Under the pieces are notes generated by a model that was not told the origin of the DNA, searched no databases, and saw nothing but the letters and a program-made list of their open reading frames with translations. 64,000 nucleotides of DNA, taken from assembly GCF_001039355.2 (NCBI RefSeq), contig NW_019773518.1, forward strand, positions 8,897 through 72,896, given 5' to 3'. Origin of the DNA: Lingula anatina. Taxonomy: Eukaryota; Brachiopoda; Lingulata; Lingulida; Lingulidae. Position numbers and translations under genes: made by a program. Of this stretch, positions 26,801-49,954 are shown one piece after another. Numbering within the stretch: position 1 is the stretch's first letter; each line of letters begins with the position of its first letter.

Positions 26801-27262
26801 ACCAGGCGACCAGGCGCCAGGCGTCTCGGTACAGGCGACATCTTCCTGGATGCGAGGAAGTGGTGATCGTCTGCTGGGGGCAGAGCCACGTGATGATTGC
26901 CGCCTTTGAGAACCGCGTGGTGACTTGCTAACAGGTAAAGCAGTAGCTTTTGCACTGACAGAGTTGGTAGGTTCCTGGGCTTTGTTTAATCCCTGTGATT
27001 TACCAGCTCCCTGTGATTTTTTTGTTGCCTGTGGGCTGCTACTAGTAGATACTTCTGGTTTACTACCGGTACCCTGTGAATTGCTACCTCCCTTTGGTTT
27101 AACGGGCCTCCTAGGGATAGAGAAACCGTTGGCGTCAGGTTCTGCCGGTTCCGCACCCGCTGCACCGTGCCGGCCAAAACTGAGAATATCCTTACTAAAC
27201 TTTGGAACATCTGGCAAGGCGTTGGATAAAAACTTGGCGAACGACTCGCTAGGGGCCGCCAT
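23821..27262 (-). CDS. Long Ser/Arg-rich disordered protein with C-terminal membrane anchor
   Basis: Minus-strand frame from ATG 27262-27260 (strong context, GATATGG; an in-frame stop lies upstream and the earlier apparent start is only GTG) to TAA 23823-23821. The frame breaks once near 25995-26030. Either a 61-nt GT-AG intron (26027-25967, pyrimidine-rich acceptor) gives 1126 residues, or one extra base in the A5 run (25999-25995) gives 1146. The protein opens MAAPSESFAKFLSNALPDVP. It is dominated by Ser, Arg, Pro, Lys and Gln, with RSRSPRPSSRSRSP and SRSRSKSPRP stretches mid-protein and an Asn run near 24205-24235. A single hydrophobic helix (about 23872-23937, core LLLLLAVIGVIIYI) is followed by 16 polar residues. 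That layout is a tail anchor with the bulk facing the cytosol. I recognise no family. SR-type repeats suggest phosphorylation, but nuclear splicing function is unlikely with a membrane anchor. Confidence 0.8.
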
Positions 27263-29711
27263 ATCGTTCAGATCGATCTCGTTTCGTTCTCCCGGGGTTT
27301 TACTTATCCTTGTCCTGTTGCGCTCCAATACCTTCCAAAACACATTTACGAATTGTAATTGCTTTAATGCACGTTAAATAGGAGCCGGTTTGTTATTAAA
27401 GCCTGTTGAACAGAGCACATTTCCATTTCATTTTGTCTTCCGATGCGTTTCTTTGAGAATCATTTTTAAGAATCTGAACTCATGGATGCTCCACTTGTCC
27501 TTTGTTCTCAGATTTTAGAATCTTAATTTAAGATGTATTAATTGCTGTGTGTATTAACTTCATATTCCAACTGATCTTCTTTTCTTTACGATCTTGGTGT
27601 CAATCACGTTAACTTCAACCGGTAAAATTTTTGTTTGGAAAGACGAATCTATAATAGTCGTTTTTCACTGTATCCCGTTTGTCATACTTTTTTTTCTCTT
27701 TTTAATGAGCCCCTCTTTAAGTCCGATACACTTCATCCGGTAACTTTTTATATAGATAGACGGAACTATGATATTAGTTCACAATATATATGTTTTTTGT
27801 GTCCCTATTGAACAGGTCCACAATTAATTTAGATTTCGTTATCAGTCGTAAGCCTCTTATATTGAATTGTACACCGAAACAAATTTGGTTTTCATACAGT
27901 GAAGTTATTTCCCGTGTTGTTGCCAGCTGATGACTGGAAGTTCTTCAAAGAATTATTGTGGCAAAACATCAAACAACAGTTCTCTATATTGTTTGAATAG
28001 TTTACAGTTATCAGTTAATAAATCGGATAGTATGCGGTATAGTTTTTAGACGTTAACTCTTCATATTATCCATTGACATCAACTGTCCTTGTTGTCCTCT
28101 TTTTTACAAAGACATATTTTGCATATGTCGCGAAATCACCCCTCCAGCTTGGAATTTCCTTTGCTCCATTGATGTAATATGGTATTATCCACTATTCTGC
28201 AAGGAACTAATCCACACGTGGCTAAAATGTCTTGTTTTAGGCCAAATATCAGCCATGTATTTTCCAGTTGTAAACATGCTCTTGAGATAGGAATTTGGAG
28301 TAGATTTTTCTGGGAAAACCGCATGTTGTATTGAAGATGTTTATCTTCAGCTAAGGTGACCTTTGTCTATAGCCCACCGGCGACCAAAGCACCCCGTTAA
28401 GTTCCTAATCAAATTTTATCATTAAGCACCAGGTACGCCAGAGGCTTTTGACATAATTTGGTACAGGTACAGTCCAAGTGGTTCAAATGGTGAATGGCTT
28501 TCTTCAGTAATTAATGATCTCCGATCTCTTATCAATACCCTCAGATTTGACACTTAATCAGAATTATCAGACATGACCTCACAATGATGTTAAAAACATA
28601 TCTGTTAAACTGCTGTGTAGGTTCACAGTCTTTAAGCTTGAACAACATAGATGAGAGCGCCCCGACTACCGTGGGTGGTGGGTGTCAAAGTTACGTAACC
28701 ACTTACAGCGCAGCCAAAGTATCGACTGTCCATAACAATTTGGATGTTAAACGTGTTTTAACCGCTCCCATCAGTTAAACTCTCACGCTCTCGGCTGCCC
28801 AGCAATTGGATACAAACATGGTTTTCAAATTGTGAATTGTCTTAAATCCAAGATCCCATGGTGCTAAACGATTTTAAATTGCACTGTCTTAAAAAAAAAC
28901 GAGGAACCCCGTTCGGATCGTGTTTCCAATTTGCCCTATCTCTTGCCGCATTCAGTCAGCCGCCTACACTAAATCACGACTTGTTAAGACCATCACCAAG
29001 TGAAAACAAGGAATCGGAATTGGACTGGGGCCCAAACTGGCTTCTCGCTTGCTCTGGAAGTTGTTATTTCGATTAAAGGATTTGGCCCATTTTTGCCAAT
29101 GTTGACTCACTTTGTTTATCTGCTATAGGAAGCATTGGGGCGTTAAGGGTACATGGAGGAAATGATAAGAGCAAACAACACCCATCTTTTAATAGATTGG
29201 CCCAGAGGCATTGATCAAAGAACAGAGAATAACGATCCCAGGCTCGTCTTGACATGAAGCAGCATATACGTGCCGTACCAATCTAGGGATTGAAAAGATT
29301 GCCGTTGTATTTCTGTGTACTTGGAATCAAATGTCCCGTGTCGCAGTTTCTTTCGCCCGTTTCAAACCTGCCTTTAATTGTATAAATACTGATCATGCTG
29401 ACAGGTTGCTTCTTTTAATAAAAGTACATATAAAAATTAGTAGACAATTAAGTAAGAGATCTTAAAAATAATAAAAATATATAAAAATACAAATAATAAA
29501 CAAATGAAATAATTAAAATAATAATAAAATTTAATTAGAATAAAAAATCCTTAAAAATAAAGACTTAAAAAAAAACAAGACTTAAAAAATAAAATACAGA
29601 ACAAATGCAAAGTTAAAAGAATTAATTTAGATTTAAAAGTTGTTTACTAAAAGTAAAAAGAAAAAATGTCCTAATGTAACGTTCTGTAAAATGTAAAATG
29701 GTCAGTCATAC
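27263..29711. other. Upstream flank of the Ser/Arg-rich gene and intergenic DNA
   Basis: It should include the promoter and 5' UTR of the minus-strand gene. No TATA box or first exon can be fixed by eye. 28100-29300 has ordinary base composition but only short frames without splice support. 29400-29680 is A-rich low complexity. Confidence 0.4.
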
Positions 29712-29985
29712 ATTTTTTTGAAAGATAAGTTCTCTTGGTAACTGATTCCATTCGTACCGGACAGCGTATTCAAGAGATTTTCCCCAAATGTTTTAAACTT
29801 TGCACATTGATGTTTTAATAATAACTAGCCCTTGGATCTTAACGTGCAATTTGGTGAGTAATGAGGTACAAGTTTACAAAGATAATATGGTGCCAGTCCA
29901 TAAAAAGCAACATGAGCATATATTAAAAGTTTGAATAAAAGCCTTGCATGCATGTACAGATAGCCAGTGAAGTTCTTTTAAAATC
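29712..29985 (-). pseudogene. Decayed C-terminal fragment of a CR1/L2-type LINE reverse transcriptase
   Basis: On the minus strand, starting near 29985, the sequence encodes ...RLLFKLLIYAHVAFYGLAP-YYL...L...YSP...LRS. After a frame change it continues SLEYAVRYEWNQLPREL. This matches the conserved order after the polymerase core of CR1/L2-like LINEs: LHWLPV, FK...Y.A..G.APYL, LRS, and WN.LP.ELR. An in-frame stop and at least one frameshift show it is dead. It explains why 29700-30000 looks partly coding. Confidence 0.7.
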
Positions 29986-32331
29986 AGTATTATGTGAGTT
30001 TGAGTAAAAAAGACGAGCTGAGATCTTTTGGATGTGTTGGAGTTCCTTTGCCATTATTTGATGTTTTATTGCTTCAATGTCTGGCGTCAGTCAAAATAAA
30101 GAACACGATAAGAAACGAGTCTGATCGTAGGCTAATGATTGCAGCATCCCATTGGGTTGATATGTTAGGAAAAACAATGAACCAATTGTCTAGCAGTCTG
30201 TTATTGACAACCCGAACACCACTCATATCAGCCAATAATGCCAGTTTTGTCGTAGTTAAGGAATCTGCGGTATGGTGTCTTATAACACAGTTTTCATCTG
30301 TTTGTGGCATGATTTACAAGTAGCATTGCGCATTTCTCAAAAAAAAAAAAAAAAAAAAAAAAGAGACAAAATGTTAATTCTGTCTGTGCTGACACATACG
30401 ATTTTCTCTCTCAAATATGAGAGTAAAAGGTGTAATTTTTTTTTTTTGAAATCCAAAATATTCAATCTTGTTACTTCCCTAAGAACAAACTACCCAAGAA
30501 GTGGTGTAAGTGGTGCTCTTAGTGATAACCCCCAACCACCATTATTACCAAGTTTTACAACAAATTAGTCATTCTGAAAAATGTAACTTGTTGTGACTGA
30601 TTCATTATACTAAATAGCACTAGGATTTTTCTCTTAGTATTCGGTGTTCTATGCATCTGTAATGAATCATGGTTTTTCGTATGTCTCTAACGTCTCGAAC
30701 GTGGATCAATAGCGCCTTGCAGTAATGAGAAATTATTACTATCTCTAGGTTAAAGATACACCGTGTGCAACTCTAAGAAACCTTGAACTGTAATACACAA
30801 ACAAACAAACAAACAAACAAGCAAACACATAAACAAAAGAACAAACAATCAAGACCTAGGCCCACAGCGTGCCACAAAACGTAGAACACGTAGAACCATA
30901 ATTAAACGACGCTTTGGAGATATTTTTTGCATGGGTAAATTAATATAAAACGCCATTTCACTTGCTAAACGGACCTTCCAGACTTGGAAGGCAAATGGGG
31001 CACATTGCATGTACTTGTATGTATCTCAGTGAAACCGTATAATTATAATTTTGGTTCAGAAATATAGCGGTTCTACTGACGTGAGATGAGGTGATATGAG
31101 ACACTTAGATTAACACAGACAGCAAACGATTTACCATGACTAACGTATGTAATATAATACATTATTGAGCACTAAAATGTGTACAAATTACATTTTACAC
31201 GCTTTCTACACCATTAGGTTGTTTTACATATATGTTTATACAAAATACATAGTCAACTAAATTAGGCATGAGGACTAAGAAATTACAGAAGGAAAAAAGG
31301 CTATTGTTAGTGATGGGTATTTCTTGAAATTAAAAATTCAGTTTTCTGTTTTAGGCCAGATCTTAATCTAGAAATCAAAGTTATGCTGTAATTATGATAG
31401 TTGTGACGGCAAAGTATGTCTGATCAATATTCTGATTTATATAGTATATTGAAGTCACGATCTTTGAAAACGTTTCTTTTTCGCCAAAAAGGCAAATTTT
31501 TTACATGTAATCCCGCCGAATGTAAATGTTTAGAAGAGAATATCTAAGAAAATGTTGAGAAAAAATTTATATTTTCACTCATATTTTCCCAGGGCTTATT
31601 GGGTATTTCTTTGGGTTCAGTTCTCAAACATCAAACACTATTGGCTTACGCTGAGAGGCATGGATTCAGCTGTGCAAACTTGATCAATAGGAATTACATT
31701 ACCACCAACAGCTACGCTGTTTGCAGAGACTATTGTAATCCTAGAACGCATATGGGACCCGATATATTGCAAGGCCAGCGATCGTGGTGAGGTGTCAAGC
31801 TTCCTAGGCCGACAGCTAGCTTGTCGCACATGTAGGAGACATAGGCGCGCGTTTGGGTTTGGCGTAACATTTGGCAAATGCGTTTGTTGAGACATCGCTC
31901 ACAATGAAACCCGCATTGTTCCTGACACATTACTTCCTGATATTACTAGGCCAGTAGCCAGCTATCTCAATTAAATGGGATTTTTTTATTTTTGAAAATT
32001 TAGAATTCTGTCCTAAAGTTTATCAATGCTGATTGTTAATTCAGGTCCATTTTGTTGTATGAAGTTCATATTTCCGAAGGTAACCCCATACTGCATGTGG
32101 AGCTTACGGGAAGCGCTTAGGCAATGTGAAGAAATTCTGTGTATATTGAGTGGTTGAGAAGCTGTTTAAATTATATAGATACACGCGCACTGGTGACATT
32201 AAACACATTTTGCACACAACTGAAAAGAAAATAACGTCAAAGAGGGATAATAGACTTCCTGTTTACAAGCATTTTAACAATTTATGGAGAAGATTTTCGT
32301 ATAAACGGAAAAGACACGCAGATCCGTGCGG

Positions 32332-32387
<56 letters not shown>

Positions 32388-32527
32388 GTTTTCGCTTTCC
32401 GTAGATCTTATCAATTGTCTCTGCTTTTTGTTTCTAAAAATAAGTGAATAAAATAAAAAAAAAACAAATTCAATATAATGAATGAATAGAAAACGTATAC
32501 ACAGATAAATAAAAATAAATAAAGATA

Positions 32528-32575
<48 letters not shown>

Positions 32576-34629
32576 GTAACACAAACACAAAGACAAACAC
32601 ACTAACTAGATCATCAGCAGGGCTCCTATCAGTATATCTCAGAGGCAATTAGGGGTCTTCTACACAATTACACTGGGGGCGGATGTCATGCAAAGATGGT
32701 GCACACGTGGATTGTCAGACAAGCAAGCACGGCACTCAGATACAGATAGATAGATAGATAGATAACAGAAAATTTTATTCTCATAACCATTACATCTTGT
32801 GTAGAGAAATGCTACAAAATTATAATTATAATAATAATAATAATAAAGTAATTAAAGGTTCAGATGCTGGTCGAAGAGTCTATTCTTACTAATATTGCAT
32901 TTATAAATTTTCCTAGATTTAAGAGCGGAATTTTATTTTTCAGATGTGAACAGTTGTTTATATTGAGTAACATCCGGGTCCCGGTAAAAATGTATTTCTA
33001 GAAATTTGTATCAGTGTGTCAGCAGACAAAATATTGGGTGGTAAATGCCAGTTAATTTTTCAATAGCTGTTGACAAATGAAACTATACTGGCCATCTTCC
33101 AAACTATTTTCGTTACAAAAATGACGACATCTGTGTTTTCTGGGTGTAAACACGCACGACAGTCAGAAAAGGGCACTTCACAATAAAGATAAGTCTTTTG
33201 TTCTCGAAATTGGCCGTGACATACGTCAGAAACCAAGCTCGTGTAGATTACATGTTTTCTGCTGCCGCATGGTGTATCAGGAGCAAAATTAATCCTCTTC
33301 AAGGCGGATAACAGCAATTACATTCGCCGTGTTTGTCGCTGGTATGAGGAATCTTATTAGCAATGGATTATTTGTAGGTCGTCTTGTCGAGGAATAGTTT
33401 ATTTCTTGGAATGAGCTTTTCATTATAGGAATATTTTCTTTCTTCTTTGTCACAGATGTTTATGTTTTACTTGCAGTGTAAAAAGCCAACGTAGCATCGA
33501 GCTTGAAGATTAAGATTAACAAAAAATTGACCTAGCTTGGGCAAAATCTGAATTACCCCAAGATATAACCACATTTTCTAAGGTCAGTACCACATTGGCT
33601 ATTTTGCTTCCAGTAAACAAAAAGAAATAAAAAATCAATGTCACTCGGTTGACTTCAAATAAACTGGTTGTGTTTTTTTCTATGTGTGTTTGGTGAGATT
33701 TAGATTATGTAACACGCACATCTTCGGGCAAATAATCATTTTCAGGTTTCTTCTTTGTGTAATGTTTTCCACACTCTGTTCTTATGACGGCGTAAAACTG
33801 TAAAGAGTAAAAAAGCTGTTAATACGCTAAGTCCCTAAAAGAAAACATATCCTTCTTTCGCTGGATTGTTTAATACAATTCCAATGTTAATTGTAAATCA
33901 CGTTTGTTGTATCTCCAAAAACACCGCACGTTACTTTAAAAAAGCCATCAAAACCCAGGGGAGGGAAAACAACACTATGGTGGAAGCCGGTTTGGGGGAT
34001 TTTAGATCACGATATCGCGTTTCCAGTGGTACTTGAGTACTTTGTTGTTTCGTTCTTCAGGGTTTTCTTCTCGGAAACAACCCCTTGGAAACCAAAGTGG
34101 AAGACGATCGTGTTTCCAGAAACAGGCGACACGCAACCAAGATCCTTAAAAGCATTGTTAGAATAGCAAATACATTTTGTATACTTATGGTAAAAAAAGA
34201 AACCAACATTAAATCACGCTGTGTCAATCATAAACGCGTTTTCTTTAAATTATACTCGTTCTTCGACTCATTGACTTTCTATGTCGTCGCCGCAAAACGC
34301 CCAAAACACAAATTACTCATATCCATATGTTCGAATATATCACAGAAATGGTATAATTTTGAAAGCGACCTGTTCGTCGAAAGGGGAGCAGGTGGCTGAT
34401 CGTGGCTTTTGGATTGGAAATTATGCCTAGATAGTTAAACACACTTCTGAATAATGTAATCCTAAAATTACAGAACACTTTAAGTACTAAAACATACTTC
34501 TGAATGATGTAATCCTAAAATAACAGAGCATTTAAAGAATTGTTGTTGAAATATCGATGTTGAAAATGCGACATTTTTTTCATTAGAAGACAGGGTATGT
34601 ATATTTCACACGTACTTGTAAGTATTTTA
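29986..34629. other. Intergenic region with simple repeats
   Basis: Contents are poly(A) at about 30340-30362, (AAAC)n at about 30796-30822, (CT)n at about 32334-32382, (TAAA)n at about 32530-32574 and (GATA)n at about 32745-32763. Frames at 31599-31790 and 33060-33317 lack family similarity and splice context. No gene is claimed. Confidence 0.5.
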
Positions 34630-34804
34630 GGCAGCAGTCAGAATAGGGCACTAACTAGGTCAAGGGCCAAATATGGCCGACCCACTTGAATACTTCCCAA
34701 CGGGATATCTATTCAGTGTCTATTAGCGGATAAGACGGCAAGCTTTGTAGTGGGTCACCATATTTGACCCTTGGATAAGTTAGTCCCCTATTCTAAATGG
34801 GGCC
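34630..34804. mobile_element. Palindromic MITE, family B, copy 3
   Basis: It shares the family B interior (AATATGGCCGACCCACTTGA, CTATTCAGTGTCTATTAGCG, AAGCTTTGTAGTGGGTCACC) and inverted ends, although the left end is diverged (GGCAGCAGTCAGAATAGGGC). Length is 175 bp. The flanks do not give a clean 3-bp duplication (TTA versus ATA). Confidence 0.8.
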
Positions 34805-35130
34805 ATAGTGCCATACTTCACTTTGTTTACCTTCATCATCTTCCTCTATGCGTATTTATTTTCTTTTAAGCGTATATCGTGTTGTTCTGGACATGGCACC
34901 ATTAAACATATCGTATTACTTTATAGAAAGAATATCACACATTTTCCTGGAAACGTCAACAAATTTATCTTCATTACCACCGTATACCATACACAAACCG
35001 TTCACAGATTATTTTCCTAAAATCTGCGTTAAATACCGGTTAATACCAGTTATGATGTCTCCAGCGTTTGAGCCAGTTTCGTATATATACAGACTTGACA
35101 TTTAATATGGTCGGGTTTACAGTGTGTAAA

Positions 35131-36131
35131 ATGAGCTATGCAGTGCTTTACAAATTTATTAATCTGTGGCAGAATGGCGCGAAAAAGACAGGCACTGCCA
35201 GACAGATAATTGCGCCAAACGAAACGGTCCGCACAGTTTTATAGAGTAATGCCCAGACTGATTTACCTACACAGAGGCCACACCCAATGTATCGAAATCT
35301 TACCACACCTTACAGGACCCACTGTCTTTCGGGATATGCTGTTGCAACTAAACAAAAACCACCCAGTCCGTTCAGAATGAAGGGTAAATTGCCACCAAAA
35401 CGCATTTTTCAAGGCCCTTAGCGAACACCAAACTGGATTGAGCAGGTTAGAATACCAGATAACCTCCGAGGAACTCACTGTAAACAGCAAAACATCGTCG
35501 AATGTTTCTCTAATGAAATGGAGACCTTGTCTGTATCTGGGTTGAACATTGAAATCTCGTGGCTTTCTTTATTGAGGTCAGATTTCACCTGTACCACTCA
35601 ACAGTCAAAACAGAGCTTACAAACATCCAGAAGAGGCCAACGACGAAGCGTGTGCCGCGTCTAAAGTGACTAAGGTCATTAACAGCGTCAGTATTTGGAG
35701 TGGATACCACATTGGTGCCAAAACACCAATGGAAGTCATCGACGAAAACCTGAACCAGATCAAATAAAGGAATAATATAAATAATCTGGGAACCACTTGG
35801 CTATCAATTGATAGGGGGCAACTTAGGAACAATTTTAGGTTGCACGGTGAGATTACAGAGCACTTTCAATAGCAGATTACTTAAAGAACCAAGAGAATGA
35901 GCAGCTACCTTGGTCATCAAAACCGCCATATTTGAACCACATAGACAATATGTGGGTAGGCCATTACTCGCCGAATCGATGGCCTACATGTCCTACAGCA
36001 AAACTGGACCAAATTGGACAGATTTTGAACGATGCCTGGAATGTTATTCCAGATTGAACTTTAAAAACCTATCACAAGGAATCCCTTGTCACTTGAGAGC
36101 GCTGGTAGCAGCCAGAAGAGGTCAGGCATAA
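35131..36131 (+). pseudogene. Eroded Tc1/mariner-type (IS630 superfamily) transposase
   Basis: About 1.0 kb, the usual length of a Tc1-like transposase, broken into all three frames. Recognisable blocks in order are FINLWQNGAKKTG (helix-turn-helix end), HLTGPTVFRDML (35290-35330 area), VSIWSGYHIGAKTPMEVIDE (35680-35755), PWSSKPPYLNHIDNMWVGH (35911-35970) and RALVAARRGQA before the stop at 36129-36131. These correspond to the family's VMVWGGI...TPL..IDGNL, SPDLNPIE.LWD and C-terminal blocks. Several stops and frameshifts interrupt it. The canonical Asp of SPDLN is Tyr here. Terminal repeats were not identified. Confidence 0.8.
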
Positions 36132-36494
36132 CAGCAACCGTTACTGTGACTAGACACTGACATGAGGGTCCTTTGTGGAGCGTGTAACTCTTTTACAGAC
36201 AATAATTTGGAAAATATGGAGGTCCAAAACATCTCTTTTAATGGTTGTCGTATGACATAGAATAGACAATGTGTTTTTGTTTGCTTCTCTAGGAGCACTA
36301 CCCACATGAATCACTGCATATTACATAATGCAGCAGCGCAACAAACCTGGTATTCAGTTAATTGGAAACGACACACCTGACTACACACTTCTCTATTCAC
36401 ATATCTTATATGAGATCGGACTTTTTTGAAAAAAAGAATGCATTTTTACTTAGGCATACCTTCGAAACTGAAATATTCCATATTAAATGTCAAG

Positions 36495-36503
<9 letters not shown>

Positions 36504-36566
<63 letters not shown>
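36504..36566. repeat. (TA)n microsatellite with poly(T)
   Basis: An uninterrupted TA array of about 60 bp, followed by about 16 T. Confidence 0.95.
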
Positions 36567-36582
<16 letters not shown>

Positions 36583-37014
36583 ACCGCTTTTGAAACTTAA
36601 TTTCAAGCAATACAATGATGGCAAAGATTACAAAAGCAAAAATACAATCTCTCACGAGAAGAATGTACTTCATGTTCTGACCTTTCATCAAACGAGAATG
36701 AAATTAATCTCATCGGATTTCAGAAACTGCATGACTAATCGCTTGCAATGATAATGTGAGGTCTGATTTTTTTATGTTTATTTCACCCTCAGGCTTTGAA
36801 GTCGAATTGCAACGGAATTAATATTATAGTTATAATACAAACACAACACAAGTACCACAGAAGAAGGGTACATTGACACTGCATTGGAGGCGGCGCTCTT
36901 GGAGTCCTGTAAATGGCTCGTTTGCGTAATGGTAATCGAACTTGGGTAAAATTGAATCATTACCGAAACACATTCCATACAGTATGTTCTGCGATATTAC
37001 TTAATGGCCGCATT

Positions 37015-37170
37015 CATAACCTATTTATCAGCAGACATATAGGTCCGCGGATCAAATATGGCTAACCCACGTGAAAGCTTACCGCGTTATTCCCGCGGGG
37101 AATCTATTCAGTGTCTGTTAGGGGATTATGCTAGGTTAGTCTGCGGATCAGCATGTTCTGGATACCCCCC
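37015..37170. mobile_element. Diverged family B relative (sub-family B2)
   Basis: It begins GGCCGCATTCATAACC. Its interior (GGATCAAATATGGCTAACCC, GGGGAATCTATTCAGTGTCT) is closest to the complement of the element at 61634-61816. The right end has decayed. Non-coding. Confidence 0.6.
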
Positions 37171-37730
37171 ATGAGACATCACTTCCCTTGTACTAATTGA
37201 TTCTATAAAAGTAGGTCAGTTTTGAAATAATTATACTTTAACTTCGTCACAAAAATATGAATAGGCGTTGTTGTTGTGCACTGCTTTGTCTTGCAAGTCA
37301 AAACCCTCAGCAAACGGGTCTAATGGAGTATACAGGTTCTTGCGAACACTTTCACAGATCAAGAAACGATGCAGAGCAGATCATTATTTATTCTCTTTCT
37401 CTGAGGAAAATAAGTCGATATATAATATAACGTCAAGTTGCGATAAAGTAGTAAGCTTAAGTATTGACTTTTCATTAGGTGACATGTTTATATTTGCCAT
37501 ACATTATTGTCAGAGCACTATAATGATAGGGTTGACAAGGAAAGACAAAAAGTCTCTCTCTCTTTGCCCCCACTCCCTCTCTCTGTCTCTCTCTCTCTCT
37601 GTCTCTCTCTCTCTCTCTCTCCCTCGATATAAATGCTTTGTTCGTACATTTTGCTTTAGTTCGTGTGTCTTTTTCGTCATCTCGTAAACAATGTCTGAAA
37701 ACTAACAAGCGCGCTTTTCACAGTATTAAC
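37171..37730. other. Intergenic stretch with CT repeats
   Basis: It holds a compound (CT)n tract at about 37554-37623. The open frames that cover it are translations of the repeat. No gene is seen. Confidence 0.6.
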
Positions 37731-38058
37731 GCCACGACGTCTGTGATTGGCTGAATCCAATTGCAAGCATTGACAAATGTGAGAGAAACGCGTATAACAT
37801 CTACGCCAGCGACAGCCGTTATTCACCGCCGTTCAACCAACGCCTTCACAGTACACAGGGACCGCTCGACAACGACATCGCCAAACGGAGAAGAATAGTT
37901 TTTGACAGGTGGCGGAAACAAGCCAAGAAGAAACAAAAGAAGGTCGATTTGTTTTCTAAACTGACTGAAGCCAGAATTCCTAGTGACGCGTACCTGGCTA
38001 TATTTTTACTCAGTATAATACCACATTGAATTAGAGGGTTTCTAGAGGTTTTTCAAGG
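37730..38058 (+). promoter_or_regulatory. Probable promoter and 5' UTR of the Thr-rich membrane protein gene
   Basis: An inverted CCAAT box (GATTGGCTG, 37745-37753) and a forward CCAAT (37757-37761) lie about 30-45 bp before a TATA-like GTATAACA (37792-37799). The following 250 bases are relatively GC-rich and end in the exon that begins the open frame at 38059. An in-frame TAG lies shortly upstream (about 38033). The transcription start is inferred, not seen. Confidence 0.5.
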
Positions 38059-48578
<10,520 letters not shown>

Positions 48579-49292
48579 TTTAGCGAAGTGTGACGTCGCA
48601 GTTCCAAAACAAGATTTCACTGGAAAACTATGGCGACGAAATTGCGATCTAATACACTAGAGTTGTGTGATTCTTTATGTTATAGTTGAAAACAGAATAT
48701 ACAAATTAAATATTTTGCTCAATAGGAGGTATCTTGTGAAAAAAAAATAGAATGTTGATTTATAATTTTGGAGATAAACGTGTTATTTTAATCCAAAGAG
48801 GGAAAGGTTAATTTTTTATCAGCAGACTTTTTTCTGTTTTTGCAAATTTTTCCTTTACATGAGGTATTATTAATACAAAATATTATTACAATATTAAAAT
48901 ATTAATACAAAATACTTCAGTATGGAAAGGGAGATTAACGACAATATACAGTACAACATGCACGACATTTTCTGAATGAACTGGAGATTTGAAGTCAGGA
49001 ACACTTATCCTTAATACAAAATTCAAAAACTGAAAAGGAACCAACATAGACAACAAACCAGAAAGCAATTTAATTTTACTTCTCTACTTTTGATTTTAGG
49101 TAAAATTTAAGGTTTTGTCTTGTTTTAAACTGATGCGATTTGATAGCTATTCGCACATATATATGCATATATATATATATATTTATGTATACGGATTTCA
49201 GAGAAACAGTCATATAAGATTCTTTAAGAGATATCATGCACGTAAAACCTTAATGTATTAAAAATAATCTTAACACCTTTCTGTAAATCACC

Positions 49293-49296
<4 letters not shown>

Positions 49297-49358
<62 letters not shown>
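49297..49358. repeat. (TA)n microsatellite near the end of copy A
   Basis: About 62 bp of TA. The homologous site in copy B (about 54767-54778) has only six units. Confidence 0.9.
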
Positions 49359-49360
<2 letters not shown>

Positions 49361-49633
49361 AAGTCTTTGTCCCATTTTTACTTTTTAATTTTTGGCTTTC
49401 AAATAAAATTTATCAGGCCCCATCTCCAAAAGATAGTGACCCAAAAGTTAGACAAACGGGTTTATAGGTAGTTATTTTGTCAACTGTACTGACTATGATA
49501 TATCTTCGTGATTAAGAGAAACGTGTTTGGATGACAGGGGAACTTTTAAAGAAAATGCAAAATTAATATTCAATCGGCATCTTGTGTCTTACATATTTTA
49601 TAATTTTTGCGTTAAGGTTGTTGAGGGGAGGAA

Positions 49634-49650
49634 NTAGCCCCGGTCTCCCC
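49634..49650. other. Ambiguous base and 16-nt unmatched filler at the duplication junction
   Basis: Position 49634 is N, the only ambiguity I noticed in the window. It is followed by 16 bases (TAGCCCCGGTCTCCCC) that occur in neither copy of the block. This is the pattern of a scaffolding or polishing join. Confidence 0.9.
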
Positions 49651-49954
49651 TACTTGCTGCAACCTTCCCTCAGCTGGATAAAAGCACCCCAACCGCCAAT
49701 TCCCCAACTGCCACCTCCGTTGTCCAAAACTGAAGTTCCTGTTCTTAACTATACACATTTGTGTGAGTCCTTCATTCCGTTCCCTTGCGCTGGTTAATTT
49801 CTTCAACATAAAGCGTCACCTTCAAACGATCACGTACATACGGTTGGATCAGGTTGTAACGTGATCGCTATAATGTCAATTTTATTCAGCTCACGGTGTG
49901 TCACTAAAACCGCTTACGCCTGAGCAGAGAACGTTAAATATCATTGTCTTCCAG

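Noticed and set aside
23821-27343. Two separate minus-strand genes, one ending at 25967 and one starting at 26067
   Set aside because: The second frame's apparent start is GTG, it begins mid SR-repeat, and composition is continuous across the overlap. One interrupted gene is the simpler reading.
27263-27343. N-terminal extension of the Ser/Arg-rich protein beyond the Met at 27262
   Set aside because: The extension has no ATG (only GTG) and an in-frame stop lies just upstream. The ATG at 27262 has a strong initiation context.
31599-31790. Possible exon after a TTTTCCCAG acceptor
   Set aside because: The frame ends without a donor or family signal, and no neighbouring exon is found.
33060-33317. 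85-codon Cys-containing minus-strand frame
   Set aside because: Cys spacing does not match a known module and no good acceptor or donor frames it.
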